NCBI GenBank assembly: GCA_963920635.1 | Contig: OY987300.1 | Coordinates: 60,116,915 to 60,180,914, forward strand | Length of the DNA: 64,000 nt | DNA from: Pseudeuparius sepicola | Taxonomy: Eukaryota > Arthropoda > Insecta > Coleoptera > Anthribidae | Direction of reading: 5' to 3' | Shown here: one piece after another, positions 21,190-32,661 of the stretch | Layout: every line of letters starts with the position of its first letter | How positions within the stretch are numbered: the first letter of the stretch is position 1 | The notes under the pieces: model-generated | The model's input: the letters and a program-made list of their open reading frames with translations, nothing else | Told to the model about the DNA's origin: nothing | Databases searched by the model: none | Program-made: the position numbers and the translations under genes

Positions 21190-21956
21190 AATCCCGATAA
21201 CATTTTGGGAAATTTTCATTTTTTGACGGTGAAATGTACAAGACAAGACTCAGACGAATGTTTTATATACAAGTGCAGATAGAATTTTTTCAAGTGACTG
21301 ATAAAAACAGTTATTATAATAGTTAGTCGGAAGGCCCCAGATAACATAGGAAATTTTGTTTGAACAAAATCTGTAAAAAAAATCCAAGACGTGAAAATGT
21401 AGGTAGAATTTTCGAATAAGTTTTGTATACCGGTAAAAATATATGTAAAGGTAAAAATAACGTCAGTTTCACTTGGAAAAAAAATGATGAAAAAATTTCA
21501 GTAAAAAAAATACGATGTAGAGGTTGTACCAAAAAAAAATTGGAAATAATTATTTATTCCAGTAAAATATACACAAGACCGAAAAAGGTAATTGCGCGGC
21601 TGTCCCATTTTATACACCCTAGCTGTTTCAGTTCATCTCGTTTGGAAAAATTTTAGGGGTTATTACTTTTTTAAATACCGGTTTCCTCAACCTTATTTGA
21701 AAGTAAATATTTTTTAGTTCCCCACAGAAGGAAATAATGACGATATTTTATACCGGTGGATTCAAAAAATATATAAGGTTAGGAAAAAACCTTGGTAGGC
21801 AAACGCGGCTCTGCTGACCAGACAAAAAAAAACCTTAGTCGACAAATAATGGCCTATAAGAAGGGTGCGTGATTCCACGTATCAGTTCGAGTGAACCTTT
21901 CGTAAAAAAATTCCCAAGGATTACATGAGCAAAAGAAAGAAAAAAATGTGTATGTA
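21190..21956. repeat. Degenerate outlying units of the ~155-bp satellite
   Basis: Phrases such as GATAACATAGGAAATTTTG, AATCCAAGACG and GTAGGTAGAATTTTCG around 21,330-21,420, and weaker ones at 21,230-21,320, match the consensus of the satellite at 23.5-24.8 kb. The array was once longer. Mirrored at about 30,700-31,140. Confidence 0.5.
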
Positions 21957-22079
21957 ATTTTTTTTGCCAAAATTTTTTTTTGCCAAAATTTTTTTTGCCA
22001 AAATTTTTTTTACCAAAATTTTTTTTTACCAAAATTTTTTTTTTGCAAAATTTTTTTTGCAAAATTTTTTTTGTCAAAT
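21957..22079. repeat. Short allele of the ATTTTTTTTGCCAAA minisatellite
   Basis: About eight 13-16-bp units of TTTTTTGCCAAAATT and variants (ACC, GCA, GTC). In the right arm the same array is over four times longer (29,820-30,335). Confidence 0.8.
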
Positions 22080-22716
22080 CCTATGAAAATTGTTCTTGTG
22101 TAAAATTCAGTTTCACTGGGTCAAGCTAGGTGGTAACTATATAACCAAAATAAAAAATACTGAACGTTATAAAATTTAAAAAATCATATTTTCAAGGGAT
22201 TTTTGTCCTCTGAAAATTGGTTTTGTGTAAATTGAGTTTCAATAAGTTACTAATTGAGATAATAGGAAAAAAATCTTAAGAATCTCTTATAGAATTCTGA
22301 GACAACGACCCTGAGAGTAAATATCATACAAAAATCTTTGTGCGTTGACTTTCAACTCAATTTAATAATTAGGTTTAATAATGACAATTTTCTCGATTAT
22401 CTAGAATCAAAAATATTGCGAGTGGCAATTCACAATTTTCTAGATATCATGTGAAGCCTTAATTTTGCGTCGTAAGTTAGAGGATCCAAAAATATTGGCT
22501 TAAATTGTTTAGTAAATGCGATTAAAATATGTTTAGTTTATCAACAGTTAATTGTAACAGCTTATAATCTTAGAAGCTAAACTCTTTAAAAAAATTTTTA
22601 GACAAAAAGTTGTAGTTTAATAATGGTCAGTTGGATTCCTTTTGAATCATGTTTGCATATTACCTACAAGGAGTTACAACCTCAAAACATAGAAATCGCT
22701 CATTTTAAACCGATTT

Positions 22717-23060
22717 AATAAAAATTTCACCAAAACAATACTTTCACTCATATGATACACTTCTGATTAATAAAAAAGGCACCATAGGTAGTAATAATAA
22801 GATATTCAACGGAATTTTTATCGACTGTTTGCCCATTTTGCTAGCTTTTGGGGGTATTCCTTGATATTTTAGACTGATAAAAATGAATAATAAAAATTTC
22901 ACCAAAACAATACTTTCACTCATATAATACACTTCTGATTAATAAAAAAGGCACCATAGGTAGTAGTAATAAGATATTCAACGGAATTTTTATCGACTGT
23001 TTGCCCATTTTGCTAGCTTTTGGGGGTATTCCTTGATATTTTAGACGGATAAAAATGAAT
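22717..23060. repeat. 172-bp tandem duplication, left arm
   Basis: The unit beginning AATAAAAATTTCACC starts at 22,717 and again at 22,889, with very few differences. Mirrored in the right arm, so the duplication predates or was copied with the palindrome. Confidence 0.85.
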
Positions 23061-23499
23061 AACTAAAATACAAAACGCACTGTTGACTTTACTTACGTGA
23101 AGCCTATAATACGTATCGAAAACAGAGAAATATTCAGGTCAAGAAAAAAATGGCCTAATTTACAAGTTTGTAAATCAAAAACTACCTTTTGGCTTTTCAT
23201 TTTGATGAGAAAATACGTCTAATTAGTAAGTCAAATAAATGGGACATCATGAAAGATATACTAATAATTGAACAAATGCTATCTTAGTTCTATAGGCAGA
23301 AAGGTACTATGGGTAGTAATAGTTTTGGGATCAAAAGACGACCTGTTGGCTTTTAAATTTGTTAAGAAAATACGTCTAATGAAATCGAAAGTAGTAACTA
23401 GGTTTTGGTTAACATTTCGTTAACGCGTTGATGAATAAGAATGCAAGTGAAAAGTAGACCGAATTTCCCAAAAAACGGTGAGTGACCAAACAAGTTATT

Positions 23500-24760
23500 A
23501 TAAAAAGTGGCTCGGGAGACCGATGTAACCTAGAAAACGCCTTTCCTTCGAATAGAAAGTAAAAAAAAGTTGCAAAATGGGACTTAGATGAATATTTGAT
23601 GCAAGTGAAAAGTAGGCAGAATTTTCGAAAATCGGGGACGGATCAAAAAATATTAAGTTGATCGGGAGGTTGAGATAACCTATGAAACACCTTTCATTCC
23701 GACAGAATCTGACAAAAAATTCCAAGAAAATTTTAGACGACTGTTTGCAAGTGAAAAGTATACATAATTTTTTTGAAAAAACTGAGACTGACCAAAAAAA
23801 TAGATATTAGAAAATTTTGCCCGGGAGATCGAGGTAACATAGAAAACGCCTTTCATCCGAATATAATCTGAAATAAATTCCGAGATGGGACTTAGACGAA
23901 TGTTTGATGCAAGTGGAAAGTAGACCGAATTGCCGAAAAACGCGGGAGGTCGAGGTAACCTAGGAAAAACGCCTTTTATTCGAACAGAATCTGACAAAAA
24001 AATCCAAGACGAATGTTTGATGCAATTGAAAGGTAGACAGAATTTTAGAAAAACGGCAACTGATCAAAAAATATATATTCGAAAATTTTGGTCGGGAGCC
24101 CGAGGTAACCTAGAAAACGCCTTTCGTTCTAACAGAATCCGACAAAAAAAATTCCAAGACGGGATGGTAGTGGGACGAATGTTTGACGGAAGTTAAAAGT
24201 AGACAGAATATAAAAAACGAGAACCGACCAAATAGTTATTAGAAAAAGTGGCTCAGGAGGTCGAGGTAACCTAGGAAATGCCTTTAGTTTGAAAAGAATC
24301 TGACAAACAAAAAATCCAAGACGAATATTTGATGCAATTGAAAGGTAGACAGGATTTTAGAAAAACGGCAACTGATCAAAAAAATATATATTCGAAAATT
24401 TTGGTCGGGAGACCGAGGTAACCTAGAAAATGCCTTTCGTTCGAACAGAATCCGACAAAAAAATTCCAAGACGGGATGGTAGTTGGACGAGTGTTTGACG
24501 CAAGTTAAAAGTAGACAGAATATTAAAAAACGAGAACCGACCAAATAGTTATTAGAAGAAGTGGCTCGGGAGGTCGAGGTAACCTAGGAAATGCCTTTCG
24601 TTCGAACAGAATTCGACAAAAAAAAATTCCAAGACATGACTTAGAAAAATATTCATTTGATGCAGATGAAAAAGAGACAGCATTTCCAAAAAAAACTTCG
24701 ACTGACCTAAAAGTTATTAGAAAAAGTTGCTCGGGAGGCCGATGTCTAGCAAAATATAAC
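23500..24760. repeat. ~155-bp satellite array, left arm (about 8.5 units)
   Basis: Each unit contains CGGGAGGTCGAGGTAACCTAG, then AAACGCCTTTC, GAACAGAATC-GACAAAAAA, ATTCCAAGACG, TTTGATGCAAGTGAAAAGTAG and an AACTGATCAAAAA close. Unit anchors lie near 23,515, 23,665, 23,822, 23,943, 24,094, 24,257, 24,408, 24,568 and a truncated 24,735. Neighbouring units differ considerably, and two-unit similarity (e.g. 23,942 with 24,257) hints at higher-order structure. The mirrored ~70-166-aa frames are satellite shadows, not genes. Confidence 0.85.
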
Positions 24761-24877
24761 ACCATTGCACCAGAGTTATTTCCATCTACGTAACATTATT
24801 GGCGTGGTGGTCGACTAATCGCGTTCACTATTAAATTAATTATGACTGGTCAAATACGTATATAATGCAAATTAAAA

Positions 24878-25262
24878 AACGCTTTAACGAAGCGTTTACA
24901 ATGCGTTAACGAGGATTGACAGCGCGTTAACGAGGCGTTCCCAACGCGTTAAACGCGTGAAAGAAGCGTTATCAACGTGTTAAACGCGTGAAAGAAGCGT
25001 TATCCATGCGTTACGCGTTAACGAAGCGTTATCAACGCGTTAACAACGCGTTATCCATGCGTTAACTACTAGTTATCGATTCGTTAACAATGCGTTAACG
25101 AACAACGCATTAACGAACAACGCGTTAACGAAACGTTAACGACGTGTCAGCAAAGTTTTAACAAAGCGTTAACGAAGCTTTAACATCGCGTCAATGCGTT
25201 AAGACGCGTTAAAACCGCGTTAACGAATCTTTGACGACGCATTAACGAAGCGTTGACGAGTG
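24878..25262. repeat. GTTAACG / ACGCGTT motif array, left of centre
   Basis: Dozens of short words of the form AACGCGTTAACGAAGCGTT, TATCAACGCGTT and CATGCGTTAAC are packed into 385 bp. The cores GTTAAC and ACGCGT are self-complementary. It is CpG-rich against an AT-rich background. It resembles iteron-like protein-binding arrays. The function is unknown. Confidence 0.8.
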
Positions 25263-25663
25263 TGGAAGTGCGTGGACCCTCCAACTCCCAGAATCGCAAC
25301 TTACACCAGATCAAACTCAACTGTGGAATCTTGTGACGTCACAGAGATGCTACTTTACATTTCTTTTAAGTAGTTAACCTAACCTAACATTATTGTCGCG
25401 GTGACCAAGAGGTTATCGACTGGTGAACCGATTGCCATTGGATTTGGGAGAGGTGTATCAAAGGCGGATTAAGTCAGTTTTGACCAATGGTAATCGGTTC
25501 ACCAGTCGATAACCTCTTGGTCACCGCGACAATAATGTTAGGTTAGGTTAACTACTTAAAAGAAATGTAAAGTAGCATCTCTGTGACGTCACAAGATTCC
25601 ACAGTTGAGTTTGATCTGGTGTAAGTTGCGATTCTGGGAGTTGGAGGGTCCACGCACTTCCAC
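25263..25663. other. Centre of the giant palindrome
   Basis: The arms continue to 25,441 and resume at 25,484 around a ~42-bp unique spacer. Each side carries TGTGACGTCACA (CRE palindrome; TGACGTCA at 25,334-25,341 and 25,584-25,591) and TAACCTAACCTAAC, two units of the insect telomere motif TTAGG. A single mismatch (ATTGCC/ATTACC) sits next to the loop. Confidence 0.8.
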
Positions 25664-26047
25664 ACTCGTCAACGCTTCGTTAATGCGTCGTCAAAGATTC
25701 GTTAACGCGGTTTTAACGCGTCTTAACGCATTGACGCGATGTTAAAGCTTCGTTAACGCTTTGTTAAAACTTTGCTGACACGTCGTTAACGTTTCGTTAA
25801 CGCGTTGTTCGTTAATGCGTTGTTCGTTAACGCATTGTTAACGAATCGATAACTAGTAGTTAACGCATGGATAACGCGTTGTTAACGCGTTGATAACGCT
25901 TCGTTAACGCGTAACGCATGGATAACGCTTCTTTCACGCGTTTAACACGTTGATAACGCTTCTTTCACGAGTTTAACGCGTTGGGAACGCCTCGTTAACG
26001 CGCTGTCAATCCTCGTTAACGCATTGTAAACGCTTCGTTAAAGCGTT
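25664..26047. repeat. GTTAACG / ACGCGTT motif array, right of centre
   Basis: Inverted copy of 24,878-25,262 with isolated base differences, for example an ACGAGT where the left arm has ACGCGT. Confidence 0.8.
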
Positions 26048-26185
26048 TTTTAATTTGCATTATATACGTATTTGACCAGTCATAATTAATTTAATAGTGA
26101 ACGCGATTAGTCGACCACCACGCCAATAATGTTACGTAGATGGAAATAACTCTGGTGCAATGGTGTTATATTTTGCTAGACATCG

Positions 26186-27430
26186 GCCTCCCGAGCAACT
26201 TTTTCTAATAACTTTTAGGTCAGTCGAAGTTTTTTTTGGAAATGCTGTCTCTTTTTCATCTGCATCAAATGAATATTTTTCTAAGTCATGTCTTGGAATT
26301 TTTTTTGTCGAATTCTGTTCGAACGAAAGGCATTTCCTAGGTTACCTCGACCTCCCGAGCCACTTCTTCTAATAACTATTTGGTCGGTTCTCGTTTTTTA
26401 ATATTCTGTCTACTTTTAACTTGCGTCAAACACTCGTCCAACTACCATCCCGTCTTGGAATTTTTTTGTCGGATTCTGTTCGAACGAAAGGCATTTTCTA
26501 GGTTACCTCGGTCTCCCGGCCAAAATTTTCGAATATATATTTTTTTGATCAGTTGCCGTTTTTCTAAAATCCTGTCTACCTTTCAATTGCATCAAATATT
26601 CGTCTTGGATTTTTTGTTTGTCAGATTCTTTTCAAACTAAAGGCATTTCCTAGGTTACCTCGACCTCCTGAGCCACTTTTTCTAATAACTATTTGGTCGG
26701 TTCTCGTTTTTTAATATTCTGTCTACTTTTAACTTCCGTCAAACATTCGTCCCACTACCATCCCGTCTTGGAATTTTTTTTGTCGGATTCTGTTAGAACG
26801 AAAGGCGTTTTCTAGGTTACCTCGGGCTCCCGACCAAAATTTTCGAATATATATTTTTTGATCAGTTGCCGTTTTTCTAAAATTCTGTCTACCTTTCAAT
26901 TGCATCAAACATTCGTCTTGGATTTTTTTGTCAGATTCTGTTCGAATAAAAGGCGTTTTTCCTAGGTTACCTCGACCTCCCGCGTTTTTCGGCAATTCGG
27001 TCTACTTTCCACTTGCATCAAACATTCGTCTAAGTCCCATCTCGGAATTTATTTCAGATTATATTCGGATGAAAGGCGTTTTCTATGTTACCTCGATCTC
27101 CCGAGCAAAATTTTCTAATATCTATTTTTTTTGGTCAGTCTCAGTTTTTTCAAAAAAATTATGTATACTTTTCACTTGCAAACAGTCGTCTAAAATTTTC
27201 TTGGAATTTTTTGTCAGATTCTGTCGGAATGAAAGGTGTTTCATAGGTTATCTCAACCTCCCGATCAACTTAATATTTTTTGATCCGTCCCCGATTTTCG
27301 AAAATTCTGCCTACTTTTCACTTGCATCAAATATTCATCTAAGTCCCATTTTGCAACTTTTTTTTACTTTCTATTCGAAGGAAAGGCGTTTTCTAGGTTA
27401 CATCGGTCTCCCGAGCCACTTTTTATAATA
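26186..27430. repeat. ~155-bp satellite array, right arm
   Basis: Inverted copy of the left-arm array with the same unit order and the same truncated unit at the inner edge. The whole array was therefore copied as a block and not expanded independently. Confidence 0.85.
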
Positions 27431-27867
27431 ACTTGTTTGGTCACTCACCGTTTTTTGGGAAATTCGGTCTACTTTTCACTTGCATTCTTATTCATCAACG
27501 CGTTAACGAAATGTTAACCAAAACCTAGTTACTACTTTCGATTTCATTAGACGTATTTTCTTAACAAATTTAAAAGCTAACAGGTCGTCTTTTGATCCCA
27601 AAACTATTACTACCCATAGTACCTTTCTGCCTATAGAACTAAGATAGCATTTGTTCAATTATTAGTATATCTTTCATGATGTCCCATTTATTTGACTTAC
27701 TAATTAGACGTATTTTCTCATCAAAATGAAAAGCCAAAAGGTAGTTTTTGATTTACAAACTTGTAAATTAGGCCATTTTTTCTTGACCTGAATATTTCTC
27801 TGTTTTCGATACGTATTATAGGCTTCACGTAAGTAAAGTCAACAGTGCGTTTTGTATTTTAGTTATT

Positions 27868-28210
27868 CATTTTTATCCGTCTAAAATATCAAGGAATACC
27901 CCCAAAAGCTAGCAAAATGGGCAAACAGTCGATAAAAATTCCGTTGAATATCTTATTACTACTACCTATGGTGCCTTTTTTATTAATCAGAAGTGTATTA
28001 TATGAGTGAAAGTATTGTTTTGGTGAAATTTTTATTATTCATTTTTATCAGTCTAAAATATCAAGGAATACCCCCAAAAGCTAGCAAAATGGGCAAACAG
28101 TCGATAAAAATTCCGTTGAATATCTTATTATTACTACCTATGGTGCCTTTTTTATTAATCAGAAGTGTATCATATGAGTGAAAGTATTGTTTTGGTGAAA
28201 TTTTTATTAA
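27868..28210. repeat. 172-bp tandem duplication, right arm
   Basis: Inverted copy of 22,717-23,060. Two identical-looking 62-aa frame starts arise from it on the plus strand (one kept as an ORF); no function suggested. Confidence 0.85.
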
Positions 28211-28853
28211 ATCGGTTTAAAATGAGCGATTTCTATGTTTTGAGGTTGTAACTCCTTGTAGGTAATATGCAAACATGATTCAAAAGGAATCCAACTGACC
28301 ATTATTAAACTACAACTTTTTGTCTAAAAATTTTTTTAAAGAGTTTAGCTTCTAAGATTATAAGCTGTTACAATTAACTGTTGATAAACTAAACATATTT
28401 TAATCGCATTTACTAAACAATTTAAGCCAATATTTTTGGATCCTCTAACTTACGACGCAAAATTAAGGCTTCACATGATATCTAGAAAATTGTGAATTGC
28501 CACTCGCAATATTTTTGATTCTAGATAATCGAGAAAATTGTCATTATTAAACCTAATTATTAAATTGAGTTGAAAGTCAACGCACAAAGATTTTTGTATG
28601 ATATTTACTCTCAGGGTCGTTGTCTCAGAATTCTATAAGAGATTCTTAAGATTTTTTTCCTATTATCTCAATTAGTAACTTATTGAAACTCAATTTACAC
28701 AAAACCAATTTTCAGAGGACAAAAATCCCTTGAAAATATGATTTTTTAAATTTTATAACGTTCAGTATTTTTTATTTTGGTTATATAGTTACCACCTAGC
28801 TTGACCCAGTGAAACTGAATTTTACACAAGAACAATTTTCATAGGATAAAAAT

Positions 28854-29819
28854 CCGTTGAAAATATGATTTTTTAAATTTTATTACGTTCAGTATTTTTT
28901 ATTTTGGTTATGTAGTAGCTTGACCCAGATGGAATTTTTCTTTTCATCAGATTCTGTTCTAACGGGAAGCGTTTATGATGTTGTCTCGGTCTATTGAACA
29001 ACTATTCTAAAATAACCCAACCTGTATAAAACATAAAATGGGACAGCCACATCACTACTTTTTTTGCCTTGTATATTTCCAAACTGGCTGTTAGATGTGT
29101 TTCTCACCTTAAAAAATTAAAGCCAATATTTTTTTTGGACCCTCAAACTTGCAACACAATTAGGTTTCACATCTCTGGCATATTTCTCATTTATTTTATA
29201 TATACGTAGGTATAAGTTTCATTGTTTAATAAAACCAACTCGGCACTTTTCACGTCCTATGCGTCGCACTTGCTTCAGTAGATTCTCGGTCGTGGCCACA
29301 GATAAAGACTCTATCGAGGCGTTGTAATAAATATATGAAAAGTCTGAGTTTCGTGTTTGTTTTTCTTTGGAAAGATGGAAGTGTATCAGTACCTACTTCA
29401 GTATAATAGAGACGCGTAGTTCAGTGAAATTTTGGATTACGGCAGTACCTATCTATGGAATTTGAACGGTTACTGGTTGTTTTTCCCGTGAAAATGACTG
29501 TGCCGTTAGAAAAATGATGTTTGGTTATATCTGATAGCTCGGGGATGTTTATTTTACTGTCTGGGGCATTAGATGTAACCTGATTTCTTTTTATACATCA
29601 TCAAGAATCTTTCGGTGAGTTGTATTTTGTTTTCTTATCTCTAGGGTATTTTTTTTATGTACTTGCGTCGCATTTTGAAACCTATATCGTAAAACCGGTG
29701 GTGGCACCCTGTGTTTAAAAACTATACTTCGAAAAAACATCTTGTCTGATCCAATTTTGTTATCATTTTCGTAAATGGGGTAAACAAATTAAACGTTAGC
29801 AATTATATTTGTATCAAAA
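28854..29819. other. Right-arm-specific segment
   Basis: No left-arm counterpart. The first ~350 bp are diverged duplicates of other arm pieces: 28,856-28,925 repeats 28,730-28,815, then a satellite-like unit, then a GGGACAGCC phrase as at 30,740, then a copy of the 28,430 region. About 29,200-29,800 is single-copy here, with a possible acceptor TTATCTCTAG|GG near 29,645 but no long frame. Confidence 0.7.
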
Positions 29820-30335
29820 AAAATTTTGTCGAAAAAGAATTTGGCAAAAAAAAATTGGCAAAAAAAATTCGACAAAAAAAAATTTGGCAAAAAAATGTCA
29901 AAAAAAATTTTACAAAAAAAAATTTTGACAAAAAAAATTTTGACAAAAAAAAAATTTGGCAAAAAAAATTTTGACAAAAAAAATTTTGACAAAAAAAAAA
30001 TTTGGCAAAAAAAAATTTGGCAAAAAAAAATTTGGCAAAAAAAAATTTGGCAAAAAAAAATTTTGGCAAAAAAAATTGTCAAAAAAAAAATTGACAAAAA
30101 AAAATTTTGACGAAAAAAAAATTTGGGGAAAAAAATTTTGACGAAAAAAAATTTGGGGAAAAAAATTTTGACGAAAAAAAAATTTTAGAAAAAAAATTTT
30201 GCAAAAAAAAATTTGACAAAAAAAATTTTGCAAAAAAAATTTTGCAAAAAAAAAATTTTGGTAAAAAAAAATTTTGGTAAAAAAAATTTTGGCAAAAAAA
30301 ATTTTGGCAAAAAAAAATTTTGGCAAAAAAAATTA
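29820..30335. repeat. Expanded (AAAAAAATTTTGGC)n-like minisatellite, right arm
   Basis: About 516 bp of 13-16-bp units (AAAAAAATTTTGGC and variants with GAC, GCA, GGTA, GGGG). The left arm retains only ~120 bp. All Lys- or Phe-rich frames across it are repeat artefacts. Confidence 0.85.
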
Positions 30336-31917
30336 CATACACATTTTTTTCTTTCTTTTGCTCATGTAATCCTTGGGAATTTTTTTACGAAAGGTTTCCA
30401 AATATCTAGCTGTTTAAAAATGGGACAGCTGGTATATACTTGCATCTTGGAGCACTCGAACTGATACGTGGAATCACGCACCCTTCTTATAGGCCATTAT
30501 TTGTCGACTAAGGTTTTTTTTTGTCTGGTCAGCAGAGCCGCGTTTGCCTACCAAGGTTTTTTCCTAACCTTATATATTTTTTGAATCCACCGGTATAAAA
30601 TATCGTCATTATTTCCTTCTGTGGGGAACTAAAAAATATTTACTTTCAAATAAGGTTGAGGAAACCGGTATTTAAAAAAGTAATAACCCCTAAAATTTTT
30701 CCAAACGAGATGAACTGAAACAGCTAGGGTGTATAAAATGGGACAGCCGCGCAATTACCTTTTTCGGTCTTGTGTATATTTTACTGGAATAAATAATTAT
30801 TTCCAATTTTTTTTTGGTACAACCTCTACATCGTATTTTTTTTACTGAAATTTTTTCATCATTTTTTTTCCAAGTGAAACTGACGTTATTTTTACCTTTA
30901 CATATATTTTTACCGGTATACAAAACTTATTCGAAAATTCTACCTACATTTTCACGTCTTGGATTTTTTTTACAGATTTTGTTCAAACAAAATTTCCTAT
31001 GTTATCTGGGGCCTTCCGACTAACTATTATAATAACTGTTTTTATCAGTCACTTGAAAAAATTCTATCTGCACTTGTATATAAAACATTCGTCTGAGTCT
31101 TGTCTTGTACATTTCACCGTCAAAAAATGAAAATTTCCCAAAATGTTATCGGGATTATAGGATCAGGACCTTTTTAAAATTACATTTTTTGAATAAAAAA
31201 TTTTCAAAATTTTTCGAATTTTCATAGGTATCAAAAGTGCGGAACTGCGCATGCGCGAAACGCGTGCAAGGGGGAAGGGTGGATTTTGTTCGGGCAACTA
31301 CATGCCAGTCGGACGGAGGCCTTCGGCCCCGGCCTAAATCGTTTGCGTTACATGCTGATTTTCCCAAATTTTCCGTTTATTATTCTATCTGCAATTTTTT
31401 CAGATTTTTTTATTTAGAAGATAATTGGGTGAAATTTGTAGCCTATTGTTCTATATGCGGTTTCAGCAAAATCGCTGAGTGCTCGACCAAACAAAGCAGG
31501 CGTCTGTCGTGAACTATTCCACGTGTTTTCTCTTACTATATATTTACTATGCGGTCACGCGTTCGCAGCGAGTAACCCGATGCGACGCAACAGCTGAGTT
31601 ATAATTTTGTGTACTTGAACAATTCGGGGTTTATTTGCACAAATAAATTAAAAATTATGGTTCATAAGATCACAAACGCAGACCTTATCGATAACAATTT
31701 TATTAGACTTTTTTTTCATTATTAGCCATTACTTGACATAACCTACAATTTTCCAAATTTATGTGTATAAGTTAAGAATCACCCTGTATACACATAACAG
31801 TGGAATAGAGTGATATTATTGCTTAGAGTGAGAGTTTTATTATAATATGATGCTTCAGGTGTTTTCCCTTCAACACAAAGATTCTTATAAAAAAACACAA
31901 CAAAAGATTTTTAAACG

Positions 31918-31923
31918 TTTATT
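31918..31923 (-). terminator. AATAAA poly(A) signal, right-arm transcript
   Basis: Inverted copy of the left-arm signal, six bases beyond the ORF2 stop. Confidence 0.65.
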
Positions 31924-31928
31924 AAAAA

Positions 31929-32051
31929 TTAATTGTGTAAGTCAATATGTTTTATCTTCATTTTAATTTCATATAACATAAGTTCATATTTCAATGCTTC
32001 TAAATTCTTCAAATATTGTTGCAGTTTTCTTCTGTACTCCAGCTTCGTCAT
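31929..32051 (-). CDS. 40-aa helical ORF2 overlapping ORF1 by ATGA (right copy)
   Basis: Same sequence as the left copy: interlocked ATGA start, 40 residues with Leu/Ile/Met spacing of a single amphipathic helix, stop just before the poly(A) signal. Because the arms are almost identical, its intactness in both is not independent proof of selection. Confidence 0.5.
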   Translation of the reverse strand: MTKLEYRRKLQQYLKNLEALKYELMLYEIKMKIKHIDLHN

Positions 32052-32356
32052 GGTTCTACAATAAATTCGATATTTGTAGATCGGCCGACGGGTCCAAGAC
32101 TCTTCATGTAATACCTCCTTCCGTTACCGATATCCCTATTAATTTCTTCGATCCGTTGGGGCGTAAACTCGGCCGTGTATCGTTGCGGCAGCACCGTCTT
32201 AAATTCTTCGAACTCTACGTAGACCTTCTCTCCGTATTGCGTGTTCACTTTGTCCACGCTCGTGATTTGAAAATTTTCATCCACGTCCATATTTTGAACG
32301 CTTTCGAATTTCTTGACGATCAAATTCTTGTTCAGGTGATTCAGGAACGACTGCAT
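32048..32356 (-). CDS. 102-aa protein of the giant palindrome (ORF1, right copy)
   Basis: Encodes the same 102 residues as the left-arm gene, on the opposite strand, so the two genes face each other across the element. Both have intact promoter, start context, ATGA overlap and poly(A) signal. Neither copy has decayed, although the arms have otherwise suffered large indels. That could mean selection, recent arm conversion, or simply youth. Function unknown; see the left copy for domain reasoning (beta-rich core, LPQRY, possible OB-fold). Confidence 0.75.
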   Translation of the reverse strand: MQSFLNHLNKNLIVKKFESVQNMDVDENFQITSVDKVNTQYGEKVYVEFEEFKTVLPQRYTAEFTPQRIEEINRDIGNGRRYYMKSLGPVGRSTNIEFIVEP

Positions 32357-32426
32357 TTTGAACTCGGCAAATCAGACTGTGGGAAATTGTAAGTGTATAT
32401 AACGGGAAAACTGCTCTTGCGCACGA

Positions 32427-32661
32427 ATATATAGACCTCACCCCACCAAGCCGTTGGAGTGGGGGTTGCCCCGTCGTTGGAGTGGGGGGGGGTCAACTGG
32501 GGGTCACACGTGGCCCAAAGGTCAAAGGTTAACCTATCAGGATCTAGGGGTCAACTGGGGTCATCCGGTGACGTCACGTGACCTCGGGCATGACGTAGCC
32601 ACTTTGCTCCCGTGACCTCGGGCCGTAGGGGACTCTCAGAATCAAGGGGTCAACTGAGGTC
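32427..32661 (-). promoter_or_regulatory. GC-rich promoter of the right-arm gene pair
   Basis: Inverted copy of the left promoter: TATA at 32,427-32,434, CRE TGACGTCA at 32,569-32,576, the DR1-like AGGTCAAAGGTTA at about 32,520-32,532, and repeated TGACC words out to the arm end. Confidence 0.6.

Noticed and set aside
25376..25550. (TTAGG)-like motifs as evidence of telomere-derived DNA
   Set aside because: Only two units on each side; such short runs are common in AT-rich insect DNA.
26928..27428. 166-aa ORF in the right-arm satellite
   Set aside because: Runs through diverged satellite units; the left-arm equivalent is split into shorter frames.
29789..30342. Several Lys-rich and Phe-rich ORFs (60-138 aa) on both strands
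   Set aside because: They are translations of a 13-16-bp A/T minisatellite and exist in most frames simultaneously.
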